DNA of 64,000 bases from Ralstonia pickettii (GTDB lineage Bacteria; Pseudomonadota; Gammaproteobacteria; Burkholderiales; Burkholderiaceae): the NCBI RefSeq assembly GCF_001699815.1, contig NZ_MCGB01000061.1:62001-126000 (forward strand), given 5' to 3'. The notes below the pieces were generated by a model. It was not told the DNA's origin, made no database searches, and saw only the letters and a list, made by a program, of their open reading frames with translations. Position numbers and translations under genes: made by a program. Position 1 is the first letter of the stretch; the number at the start of each line of letters is the position of its first letter. Positions 55,366 through 63,502 of this stretch are shown here, one piece after another.

Positions 55366-56622
55366 ATGCAAATCACGCTCGCGGCGTTCCTGCGCAACAC
55401 CCCCGACGGCGAAGAAGCCCAAAGCATCGTGCAGAAGTGCGTGCACTGCGGTTTCTGCACGGCCACCTGCCCGACCTACCAACTGCTCGGCGATGAGCTG
55501 GACGGCCCGCGCGGGCGCATCTACCTGATGAAGCAGGTGCTGGAGGGCCAGCCCGCCGGCGCCGCTACACGCCTGCACCTCGACCGCTGCCTGACCTGCC
55601 GCAACTGCGAATCGACCTGCCCGTCCGGCGTGACCTACGGGCGCCTGGTGGAGATCGGCCGCAAGATCGTCGATGACCAGCTCGACGCGAAAGGCGGGGT
55701 GGGCTCAATGCGACGCCCGTTGGGCGAGCGCGCCGTGCGCTGGGCGCTGCGCGAGGGCCTGACGCGGCCGGCGCTGTTCGGCTCCGCGCTCAAGCTCGGA
55801 CAGGCGGTGCGGCCGATGTTGCCGCCAGTGCTGCGCAACAAGGTTCCGGCCCGGCAGCCGCACGCCGGCACGCGACCCGGCACCGTGCACGCTCGCAAGA
55901 TGCTGCTGCTTGAAGGCTGCGTGCAACCCGCCATGTCGCCCAACATCAATGCCGCCACGGCGCGTGTCTTCGACAAGCTGGGCGTGCAGCTCATCAGCGC
56001 GGACCGCGCCGGCTGCTGCGGCGCCATCCGTTATCACATGAACGACCATGCGGGCGGCCTCGGCAACATGCGCGCCAACATCGACGCCTGGTGGCCGCAT
56101 ATCGAGGCCGGCGCCGAGGCCATCGTCATGACGGCCTCCGGCTGCGGTGCGATGGTCAAGGAATACGGCCACCTGCTGCGCGACGATCCGGCCTATGCAG
56201 AGCGCGCGGCGCGCGTGTCCGCCATGACGCGCGATCTGTGCGAGCTGCTGCCCGCGTTCTCGCAACAGCTTCTACAGAAGACCAAACCTGAAGCACAACG
56301 CCCGCGCGTGGCTTGGCACCCGCCCTGCACGCTGCAACACGGCCAGCAGATTCGCGGCGCAGTGGAAACGCTGCTCGCCTCGCTGGGCGTGGACGTCAAG
56401 CTCTGCGCCGACAGCCACCTGTGCTGCGGCTCGGCCGGCACCTATTCGGTGCTGCAACCGGAACTTGCCTATCGCCTGCGCGATGACAAGCTCGCCAAGC
56501 TGCAAGCCACGCAGCCTGAGCGCATCGTCTCCGCCAACATCGGCTGCCTGACGCATCTGCAGAGCGGCACGGATACGCCGGTCGAACACTGGATCGAGCT
56601 GGTCGACCGCATGCTGGCCTGA
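55366..56622 (+). CDS. glcF: Glycolate oxidase iron-sulfur subunit GlcF
   Basis: A 418-residue electron-transfer subunit. Two 4Fe-4S ferredoxin motifs are CVHCGFCTATCP (Cys25, 28, 31, 35) and CLTCRNCESTCP (Cys75, 78, 81, 85). Two CCG domains follow (GCVQPAMSPNINAATARV, GCCGAIRYH; WHPPCTLQHGQQIRGAV, LCCGSAGTYSVLQPELA). The whole matches GlcF architecture. The LrgA-like gene begins 52 bp later on the same strand. Confidence 0.95.
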   Translation: MQITLAAFLRNTPDGEEAQSIVQKCVHCGFCTATCPTYQLLGDELDGPRGRIYLMKQVLEGQPAGAATRLHLDRCLTCRNCESTCPSGVTYGRLVEIGRKIVDDQLDAKGGVGSMRRPLGERAVRWALREGLTRPALFGSALKLGQAVRPMLPPVLRNKVPARQPHAGTRPGTVHARKMLLLEGCVQPAMSPNINAATARVFDKLGVQLISADRAGCCGAIRYHMNDHAGGLGNMRANIDAWWPHIEAGAEAIVMTASGCGAMVKEYGHLLRDDPAYAERAARVSAMTRDLCELLPAFSQQLLQKTKPEAQRPRVAWHPPCTLQHGQQIRGAVETLLASLGVDVKLCADSHLCCGSAGTYSVLQPELAYRLRDDKLAKLQATQPERIVSANIGCLTHLQSGTDTPVEHWIELVDRMLA

Positions 56623-56674
56623 AACGAACGCAGCCGGGTTCTATACTTGGCGCTTCGTTTCGCCCGGAGGCCCC

Positions 56675-57052
56675 ATGCTGCAAACCTTCGCGATCCTGTT
56701 GACGTTCCAGTCGGTGGGAGAGCTGTTGACGTATTCGCTGCACCTGCCGGTGCCCGGTCCGGTGATCGGCATGGTGTTGCTGGTCATCTACCTGCTGGTG
56801 GACAAGGGCCGCGTGCTCGAAGTCATGCAGGGCACCGTCCGTGAACTGCTGCGTCACCTGACCATCCTGTTCGTGCCGGCCGGCGTGGGCGTCATGACGC
56901 AACTGAACCGCATCGGGCAGGAATGGCTGCCAATCGTGGTGGCGACCGTCGTATCGACGTGGCTGTCGATTGCCGCCGGTGCGCTCGTGACGCGCGCGCT
57001 GATGCGCCGCATGGGGGACCACGGCGAAGGCCAGGAGGAGCTGGCCCCATGA
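56675..57052 (+). CDS. CidA/LrgA-family membrane protein
   Basis: A 125-residue protein with four hydrophobic segments and the family stretches PVPGPVIGMVLLVIYLL (about residues 27-43) and FVPAGVGVMTQLNRIGQEW (about residues 71-89). Family members were called holin-like, but LrgAB/CidAB pairs and the plant homologue PLGG1 carry small organic acids such as glycolate, glycerate, pyruvate or lactate. Its place behind glcDEF favours a carboxylate transport role (inference). It overlaps the LrgB gene (ATGA). Confidence 0.85.
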   Translation: MLQTFAILLTFQSVGELLTYSLHLPVPGPVIGMVLLVIYLLVDKGRVLEVMQGTVRELLRHLTILFVPAGVGVMTQLNRIGQEWLPIVVATVVSTWLSIAAGALVTRALMRRMGDHGEGQEELAP

Positions 57053-57780
57053 ACGTGATGGCTCCCAACCTGCACCAACTCTGGGTCTATCTGGCCGCCA
57101 GCCCGCTGCTCGGCCTGACCGCCACGCTCATCGCGTACCTGATCGGCGTGCGCCTTCATGAACGCAGCCGCTTTAACCCGATGGTCAACCCGCTGCTGAT
57201 TGCGGTTGTCATCCTGGGCACGCTGCTGACCGTGACGGGCACGCCGTACAAGACCTACTTTGACGGCGCGCAGTTCGTGCACTTCCTGCTGGGGCCGGCG
57301 ACGGTGGCGCTGGCGGTGCCGTTGTTTCAGCAGTGGGCGAAGCTGCGCCGCCACGCGGTGCCGCTGATGGCTGGGCTCCTTGCAGGGTCGGTCGTCGCGG
57401 TGGTGTCAGCCGTGGGCATCGCGTGGCTGTTGGGCGCATCGCCGGAAACGCTGCGCTCGATGGCGCCGAAATCGGTGACGATCCCGATCGCCATGGGCAT
57501 CTCGGAGAAGATTGGCGGCGCGCCGACCATCACCGCGGTGCTGGTGCTCATTACCGGGATTGTCGGTGCCACCACCACGACGCGGCTGCTGAACCTGCTG
57601 CGCGTGCGCGAGTACAGCGTGCGTGGTTTTGCCACCGGCATTGCGGCGCATGGCATTGGTACGGCCCGCGCGTTTCAGGTCAATCCGGAAGCCGGCGCGT
57701 TCTCGGCGCTGGGCATGGGCCTGAACGGCGTGCTGACGGCCGTGCTGGTGCCGCTGCTGGCGGGTTGGATTCCGCACTGA
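57049..57780 (+). CDS. LrgB/CidB-family membrane protein
   Basis: A 243-residue partner of the LrgA-like protein with about seven hydrophobic segments. Seen are FDGAQFVHFLLGPATVALAV, SMAPKSVTIPIAMGISEKIG (about residues 139-158) and AHGIGTARAFQVNPEAGAFS with ALGMGLNGVLT, all conserved in LrgB. The ATG at 57049 overlaps the previous stop by 4 bp. In-frame sequence upstream to 56923 is inside the lrgA-like gene. Confidence 0.88.
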   Translation: MNVMAPNLHQLWVYLAASPLLGLTATLIAYLIGVRLHERSRFNPMVNPLLIAVVILGTLLTVTGTPYKTYFDGAQFVHFLLGPATVALAVPLFQQWAKLRRHAVPLMAGLLAGSVVAVVSAVGIAWLLGASPETLRSMAPKSVTIPIAMGISEKIGGAPTITAVLVLITGIVGATTTTRLLNLLRVREYSVRGFATGIAAHGIGTARAFQVNPEAGAFSALGMGLNGVLTAVLVPLLAGWIPH

Positions 57781-57849
57781 ATCGCTCCTCCCTCCGCCCG
57801 GTATTCACTGCCTGGGCAATCTGCAACACGCTTTGCCACCCTCCTGAAC

Positions 57850-57875
57850 GCTCCTGACAGAACGCTGTCAGGAGC
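57850..57875. promoter_or_regulatory. Perfect inverted repeat upstream of the VOC gene
   Basis: GCTCCTGACAG-aacg-CTGTCAGGAGC is an 11+4+11 perfect repeat 70 bp after lrgB and 75 bp before the VOC gene. No U-tract follows (CCCCCCG), arguing against a simple terminator. The TGACAG-N4-CTGTCA core has operator symmetry; the WYL/YafY regulator downstream is a candidate binder (inference). Confidence 0.55.
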
Positions 57876-57950
57876 CCCCCGCCAGAATCGCTCCACCTTA
57901 ACCGGCAACGGCACTCCCAACCGCCTGAGCCACCTAACGGAGCGAACATC

Positions 57951-58346
57951 ATGGCAAGCGTCATCAACTGGTTTGAAATCCCGGCCAACGATTTCCCGCG
58001 CGCGGTGAAGTTTTACGAGAACGTCTTCGACACGCAGCTCAAGCAGGAAGACATGGGCGACATGACCATGGGCGTGTTTCCGGCGGGTGAGACGACCATC
58101 CACGGTGCGCTGGTCAAGGGGGAGGGCTTTGCGCCGTCCGACAAGGGCAGCGTGGTCTACCTGAACGCGCCCAACCTGGATGCCGTGCTCGAGCGCGTGA
58201 ACGGCAGCGGCGGCCAATGCGTCTTTGGGCCGATGACACTGCCCGACCACATGGGCCGCATCGCCCACATCGTCGACACCGAAGGCAACCGCATCGGCCT
58301 GCACGAGCCGGATGCCAAGACGCAGGCGTACCTGCTGCAGCAGTAA
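57951..58346 (+). CDS. VOC-family (glyoxalase/bleomycin-resistance superfamily) protein
   Basis: A 131-residue single-module vicinal-oxygen-chelate protein: WFEIPANDFPRAVKFYENVF at the start, then a second beta-alpha-beta unit VVYLNAPNLDAVLERVNGSG and HMGRIAHIVDTEGNRIGLHE. The substrate is unknown. It starts a same-strand trio with a cupin and a WYL regulator. Confidence 0.85.
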   Translation: MASVINWFEIPANDFPRAVKFYENVFDTQLKQEDMGDMTMGVFPAGETTIHGALVKGEGFAPSDKGSVVYLNAPNLDAVLERVNGSGGQCVFGPMTLPDHMGRIAHIVDTEGNRIGLHEPDAKTQAYLLQQ

Positions 58347-58413
58347 CAGCAGTAACGCTCCCCAAGGCCGGTGCGCGGGCGCCGGCCTTCACCAAGAGAC
58401 AGAGAAGAACACC

Positions 58414-58893
58414 ATGCCGAGCCAATCCCCGTATCTCATGCGTGCCGCGGATGTCACCGCGCGCACGCAGTCGTTTTCGCACCCCTGGAACAGCCTGTCG
58501 GAAATTCACGGCACCATGATGGGCCGGCTGCTCGGGCTCAAACGTACCGGCGTGAATTTCGCGCGCGTGCCGCCGGGCAAGGAGTCGTTCGTCTATCACT
58601 CGCACCAGCGCGAGGAGGAATGGATCTACATCCTTTCCGGCGAAGCGCAGGCCGAGATCGACGACAGCATCTTCACCGTGCGCGGCGGCGATTTCATGGC
58701 CTTCCCCACAGGCGTCGCGCATCACCTGCGCAACTGCGGCAAGGACGATCTCGTCTATCTGTGCGGCGGCGAACATCTCAACATCGAGATTGCCGATTTC
58801 CCGCGACTGGGCAAGCGCATGCTGCGCCGTGGGGAGCAGGTCGATATCGTCGACATCCACCCGCAGCGCGAGTTGACGCCCTTCGGCGCGTAG
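58414..58893 (+). CDS. Cupin-domain protein
   Basis: A 159-residue cupin. The metal-binding motif 1 is VYHSHQREEEWIYILSGEAQ (His, His, Glu) at about residues 60-79, and motif 2 is FPTGVAHHLRNCGKDDLVYL at about residues 97-116. No catalytic partner domain is present, so enzymatic or sensory function cannot be stated. The ATG at 58414 follows an AGAGA stretch. The frame is open further upstream without a better start. Confidence 0.82.
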   Translation: MPSQSPYLMRAADVTARTQSFSHPWNSLSEIHGTMMGRLLGLKRTGVNFARVPPGKESFVYHSHQREEEWIYILSGEAQAEIDDSIFTVRGGDFMAFPTGVAHHLRNCGKDDLVYLCGGEHLNIEIADFPRLGKRMLRRGEQVDIVDIHPQRELTPFGA

Positions 58894-58943
58894 GGGATAT
58901 GGCGCGCATTGCACCCGGGCCCAAGCCCACTACAATGCCGCGC

Positions 58944-59633
58944 ATGACCCGCCGCGCCGACCGCCTGTTCCAGATTGCCCAGATCCTGCGAGGCCGCCGT
59001 TTGACCACGGCGGCCATGCTGGCCGACCGCCTGGGCGTGTCGGAGCGCACGGTGTATCGCGATATCCGCGATCTATCCGTCTCAGGCGTACCGATCGAAG
59101 GGGAGGCCGGTATCGGCTACCGCATGCGGGCAGGCTACGACCTTGCGCCGCTCATGTTCACCGCCGACGAAGTCGAAGCGCTCGTGGCCGGCGCACGGAT
59201 GATCAAGGCGTGGAGTGGTGGCACCATGGCCGACTCGGTGGAAGCCGCACTGGAAAAGCTGATGGGCGCCCTGCCCGCCGAGCGCCGCTCCGAAGCCGAG
59301 ACCACACGCATCTTCGCGCCCGGCTACGGCATGGGCAGCGAGGTCAAGCAAGTATTCGACACGTTGCATGCAGCGCTTGGCCGCCACGCTGTTGCGCGGC
59401 TTGCTTACCGCGACGCGCAGGGCCAGTTGACCGAGCGCTGCATCCAACCGCTCGGCCTGTTCTTCTGGGGACAAGTCTGGCTGGTGGCCGCCTGGTGCGA
59501 ACACCGTCAGGACTACCGCACCTTCCGCCTCGACCGCTGCGTCAAGGTCGACATTCTGGAGCGCCACTTTGCCGAATCCGCCGAGCGCTCGCTGGCGGAT
59601 TTCATGCGCAAGGTGCGAGGCTCGTCGGATTGA
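58944..59633 (+). CDS. YafY-family HTH/WYL-domain transcriptional regulator
   Basis: A 229-residue regulator. The N-terminal helix-turn-helix is RRLTTAAMLADRLGVSERTVYRDI (about residues 17-40). A WYL effector domain follows with QPLGLFFWGQVWLVAAWCEH and RTFRLDRCVKVDILERHF. The ATG at 58944 (MTRRADRLFQI) is taken; another in-frame ATG is three codons upstream. It follows the cupin gene by 50 bp and might control the VOC-cupin pair. Confidence 0.88.
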   Translation: MTRRADRLFQIAQILRGRRLTTAAMLADRLGVSERTVYRDIRDLSVSGVPIEGEAGIGYRMRAGYDLAPLMFTADEVEALVAGARMIKAWSGGTMADSVEAALEKLMGALPAERRSEAETTRIFAPGYGMGSEVKQVFDTLHAALGRHAVARLAYRDAQGQLTERCIQPLGLFFWGQVWLVAAWCEHRQDYRTFRLDRCVKVDILERHFAESAERSLADFMRKVRGSSD

Positions 59634-59644
59634 CGACCGCAACG

Positions 59645-60142
59645 TCAGGCGGGATCGGGCTCCGCCAGCAGCCGCTCAATATCGTCGGCAATCTCTTCCG
59701 GCTTGGTCATGGGCGCGTAGCGCTTGTAGACCGTGCCGTCGCGGCGCAGCAGGAACTTGGTGAAATTCCATTTGATGGCTCCGATACCGAGCACGCCGGG
59801 CTTTTCCGAGGTCAGCCACTTGTAGAGCGGATGCGCGTTGGAGCCATTCACGTCGATCTTGCCGAACATCGGAAACGAGACGCCGTAGTTCTTTTCGCAG
59901 AAGGCGCCGATCTCGTCTTCGCCGCCCGGTTCCTGCTTGCCGAACTGGTTGCACGGAAAGCCGAGCACCTCTAGCCCTTTGTCGTGCAGCCGCTTGTACA
60001 CCGCCTCCAGCCCCGCGTACTGCGGCGTGAATCCGCACTTGCTCGCCGTGTTGACGATCAGCAGGACCTTGCCCTTGTACTGCGACAGCGGCACGCGCTG
60101 GCCGGTTAACGAATCGGCCTCGAATGCATAGACGTCACTCAT
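59645..60142 (-). CDS. Glutathione peroxidase-family protein (BtuE-like)
   Basis: A 165-residue thiol peroxidase. The active-site motif VNTASKCGFTPQY has cysteine (Cys36), not selenocysteine. FPCNQFGKQEPG provides the conserved Gln, and IKWNFTKFLLRRDG the Trp-Asn pair. The ATG at 60142 gives the standard N-terminus MSDVYAFEADSL; the frame is open for 48 more codons upstream without family similarity. It is convergent with the WYL regulator, 11 bp apart. Confidence 0.94.
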   Translation of the reverse strand: MSDVYAFEADSLTGQRVPLSQYKGKVLLIVNTASKCGFTPQYAGLEAVYKRLHDKGLEVLGFPCNQFGKQEPGGEDEIGAFCEKNYGVSFPMFGKIDVNGSNAHPLYKWLTSEKPGVLGIGAIKWNFTKFLLRRDGTVYKRYAPMTKPEEIADDIERLLAEPDPA

Positions 60143-60199
60143 GGCTACTCTCCGGATGGTTGCGGGAACGGAAATGCTCCGGCATCTGGCCGGAATTGT

Positions 60200-60224
60200 A
60201 ACGGCCCGCGCGGGGCGGGCCGTT
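60200..60224 (-). terminator. Hairpin downstream of pilY1
   Basis: AACGGCCCG (60200-60208), seven-base loop, CGGGCCGTT (60216-60224), 13 bases past the pilY1 stop on minus. The trailing sequence is ACAATTCC, so the U-tract is poor; it probably is a weak or Rho-assisted terminator. Confidence 0.5.
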
Positions 60225-60236
60225 GGGAGATGCAGG

Positions 60237-63200
60237 TCAGTGCTTGTCGGTTTCGGAGAACCAGAATGTGCGCTTGCGTTTGCCAAGGCCTTTAGGTGTC
60301 ACCTGGACGGGCGCCAGCGCGGAGCCGCCTGCGCCCGTTCCCGTCTGGTTGCCACACCCGAAGCACACCGGCACCGGCGTCGTACCGCCACTGCCGTTGT
60401 TCACCAGCACCACGCCATAGACCGACGAGGGCGGGAACCCGCCACCGTCCAGCACCACCGAGCGATTCGGGTTCTGGCCAGTGCCTGTCAGGAAGCTCAC
60501 CGAATACGTGCGGGCGATGCCCAAGTTCGGGTAGCACGCGCCGGCGGACGGAACCGCCGGGGTGTTGGTCCCGAACGTGGTGTAGCCAGCCACCGTGAGG
60601 GGGGCGTTCACGACCTTCTCGCCCGGATTCGGCAGCGTGATGTAGAAGCCTGAGCCCGTCCCGCTGTACGCCGTCGAAGTCGAATCTACGAGGTTGGCTT
60701 CCGTCAATGGCACCCAACCAGCCGGCACGGGGCCAAGATTCGGGTCTTTCAACATATAGAAGCGGTTGACCACGTTGTAGGCGGTGCCCGGCGTTGTAGA
60801 AGCCGAATATAGCGGGTGCTCGCGATCGCCGGTGCCGGCAATGACGGCGTTGAAACCGGCGGTGGGCACGACATCGGGCGCATAGAAGAACTTGCGCGCG
60901 TTGTTGGTGTTGGCAGCGCCGCCGAGCGACGCGAACTGCGTCAGTGCCCAGTTGGCGGGGGCGTTGCCAGCGGAGCTTTGGAAGTCCACCCGCCAGATGT
61001 TGCCACCAACGTCGCCCACGTAGGCCATCTGGATGTAACCGCTACCTGTGCGATCGACCGTAGTGACATCCGAGGCAATCGAACGGGTCAGGCCGGTGTT
61101 CTTCACACACACGCCCGCCATGCCAGCGCAGTTCGGCAAGGCGCTCCAGACCGGCGCGCCGCTGTAGGCATCGAGCACAATGATGCCTCGACCCATGGTA
61201 TCGGTGCCGGGTGCGGGGTCGCTGTCTTCGGAAGACGCATCGTAGCCGGCGCCCATGATCAGTACAGGGTTGGCGTAACCGGCCACGCGCATCAGTCTCG
61301 GCTTGGACCACGTCTGACCCAGCTCCGGAATATCGGTGTTGCTGCGCGACCAGAGATAGCGCGGGTTGGCGGGGTCGGTTACCTCCAGGGCGTAAATCAA
61401 GCTACCGCCACGCCGTGCGGTCAAGTAGATGATGGTGCGGGCGCTTCCCGAAACGCGCTGGTCTTGCATGACGGTCGTACTGCCGTCGAAAAAGTCATCA
61501 CGCATCGTCGGTGTCGGCGTAATGCCGTTCGGCGTAGTGGACAGCTTCACCTGTGGCGAGTTGGCATAGAGCCGACTCAGCTTGCCAATGAACTCGGGCG
61601 GGATGAAGCCCCACAGCTCGCCGCCAGGTCGCACCCCGTTGATACCCGTCGTCTGATTGCCATTAATGGCATGGAAGACGCCATCATTGGCGCCATAGAA
61701 CACCACGATGCCGGTGCTGCCTCCGTAGTTGATGACCACCGGCCGGGAATGCAGCACATCACCGTGGATGGACGGGCGGATCGTCACGGGCGAGCCCGGG
61801 CCAGTTTCGGCTTCCTGCCCCGCGACCGTCGAATTGTCCAGCGCCTGAACATCGCGGCCGCGCACCCAGTTGATGAAGTTGGTCTGCTCGCTCGACGCGA
61901 TGGTGGGCGCGCCGTTCGTGCTGTTGTACGAGTTGATGGCGTTGAGCCCGCTGGTGCCGGTCAGCCATGTGTTGGCCGTGTCGAACGTTGGCATAGCCGT
62001 GCTGGTCGGGCAAGTGCCCTTGCCGTTGCAGGTAAGCAGCGTGCGGCTGCCCTGGCTGGTCAGGAATAATGCGCGCAGCATTTCACCAGCGCCGCCTTTT
62101 TCGACGATCTCACCGTCGGGTGAGTCAAAGGCCCAACCCTTGCTGGACGGGCTGTTTTGCCAGAAACCCTTGGTCGGCCAATTGCTGATGCTGCTGCCAT
62201 AACCGCTTGAGCCAAAGGACAGCGGCGGGTCGGCGGTCCAGAAGCTGATGGCGCTGGGCGACATGAACCCCGTGCCCGCATTGCTCAGCGCGGCCTTGCC
62301 GACTGAATCCAGCAACTGCAGGTTACCGTTGGTGTCGAAGCCCACCTGGTACTGCTTGAGGTTGCCCATCCAGCGCGGGGCTGCCGTCGCATCGGGGCGA
62401 AACATCCCGATGTACACCTGGTTCAGGAACTGGCCTTGCGCGTTCACGGCAGCCGGCAAGCTGACCGATGCGAACACACTGTTGACCGCCTGGATTTCAT
62501 TGAGGATCGACAGCAGCGCATCCTGAAGGCCCGCCACATCGCCAAGCTGAACGGTGTAGGCCTTGCCGCCACCATTGGTGGCCATGCTGTTATCGAAGTT
62601 GACGTAGTCCTGATTCTTGCCGTCCGTCACCGTGATGGCGTAGGTGATGACGTTCTGCGGGTTGGCCGTGTTGGCCGTGCCTTGCAGGTCGCTCTGGTAC
62701 ATATAGCGCGACCACTCGTCACCCCAGTTCGACGCGTACTTGCTATTGATCGCGATTTGCGTCGTCTGTGCAGCCGTGGGCGTGGGCACGGCCGCTTGAA
62801 GCGCCGCCAGCATCTTCGGATCGCTCTCGGCAGGGTGGCCGCTGTTGGTCGCGTTGCCAATGTAGATGACGAAATTTCGTTGGCAAGGGTTACTGATGGG
62901 CGATGTGTACTGCGTGCCAGACAGGCCCGCCACCTTGGTGTTCTGGTAACCCGCGTAGAACGCCCAGGCTTCCTGCATGGCGCCGGCTGTCTGCACATTG
63001 TTGCCGCCGGTCAGGTCCGTAGCGAACTGGTTTTGGATGTACGACAGCAGGCTGTTGACGCCGTTGTTGTCCATCAATTGCAGCGTCTGCGCCGACCTGG
63101 GATTCGCAGAAGGGAACGTGAACAATCCGCCGGGGCTCTTGGGGTCAAACAACATCAGACCCAGATTGACGTTGCCCAGCAAAGACGGATTGCTCGCAAT

Positions 63201-63473
63201 CGACTGTGCGGCGCCGTAGAGGGCACACTGCTCAGCGCCGGAGCTCTTTGTTGGGTTGGCCACAGTCAGCCCAGTCGCCGAGCAGGTGAACGTCGCGTTG
63301 GCGTCTGAGTTAGAGCCATCGTCAAAGATGATCACAACGTTGGGCTTGCCGGCGTTCTGCTGCAGCCCCGTGTACAGATCAATGTCTTCGGCACTGGCAA
63401 GTTGAGCGCCTGACAGCGCGAGTGCAAAAGTTGCCGTCGCGGCAAAGGCAAGTCGTTGGGCAAAGGAGCGCAT
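60237..63473 (-). CDS. pilY1: Type IV pilus tip/assembly protein PilY1
   Basis: A 1078-residue secreted protein. Signal peptide 1-28 (ending LASA). A von Willebrand-A-like N-terminal region follows, with a MIDAS-type DxSxS in VVIIFDDGSNSDAN (Asp52, Ser54, Ser56). The C-terminal half is the PilY1 beta-propeller: VVFYGANDGVFHAINGNQ (about residue 597), LWGFIPPEFIGKLS, VLIMGAGYDAS then an Asp-rich DSDPAPGTDT loop, and YVGDVGGNIWRVDFQS. Known roles are pilus extension and adhesion. The tail is basic (KRKRTFWFSETDKH). The ATG at 63473 begins the signal peptide. It follows pilX by 29 bp. Confidence 0.92.
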   Translation of the reverse strand: MRSFAQRLAFAATATFALALSGAQLASAEDIDLYTGLQQNAGKPNVVIIFDDGSNSDANATFTCSATGLTVANPTKSSGAEQCALYGAAQSIASNPSLLGNVNLGLMLFDPKSPGGLFTFPSANPRSAQTLQLMDNNGVNSLLSYIQNQFATDLTGGNNVQTAGAMQEAWAFYAGYQNTKVAGLSGTQYTSPISNPCQRNFVIYIGNATNSGHPAESDPKMLAALQAAVPTPTAAQTTQIAINSKYASNWGDEWSRYMYQSDLQGTANTANPQNVITYAITVTDGKNQDYVNFDNSMATNGGGKAYTVQLGDVAGLQDALLSILNEIQAVNSVFASVSLPAAVNAQGQFLNQVYIGMFRPDATAAPRWMGNLKQYQVGFDTNGNLQLLDSVGKAALSNAGTGFMSPSAISFWTADPPLSFGSSGYGSSISNWPTKGFWQNSPSSKGWAFDSPDGEIVEKGGAGEMLRALFLTSQGSRTLLTCNGKGTCPTSTAMPTFDTANTWLTGTSGLNAINSYNSTNGAPTIASSEQTNFINWVRGRDVQALDNSTVAGQEAETGPGSPVTIRPSIHGDVLHSRPVVINYGGSTGIVVFYGANDGVFHAINGNQTTGINGVRPGGELWGFIPPEFIGKLSRLYANSPQVKLSTTPNGITPTPTMRDDFFDGSTTVMQDQRVSGSARTIIYLTARRGGSLIYALEVTDPANPRYLWSRSNTDIPELGQTWSKPRLMRVAGYANPVLIMGAGYDASSEDSDPAPGTDTMGRGIIVLDAYSGAPVWSALPNCAGMAGVCVKNTGLTRSIASDVTTVDRTGSGYIQMAYVGDVGGNIWRVDFQSSAGNAPANWALTQFASLGGAANTNNARKFFYAPDVVPTAGFNAVIAGTGDREHPLYSASTTPGTAYNVVNRFYMLKDPNLGPVPAGWVPLTEANLVDSTSTAYSGTGSGFYITLPNPGEKVVNAPLTVAGYTTFGTNTPAVPSAGACYPNLGIARTYSVSFLTGTGQNPNRSVVLDGGGFPPSSVYGVVLVNNGSGGTTPVPVCFGCGNQTGTGAGGSALAPVQVTPKGLGKRKRTFWFSETDKH

Positions 63474-63502
63474 ATGGGTTCTTCCTGGCTTTGCGCGTGG
63501 GC

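Noticed and set aside
56675-57780. Holin/antiholin (lysis) annotation for the LrgAB-like pair
   Set aside because: The name is historical; context after glcDEF and family transport data make a carboxylate carrier more likely.
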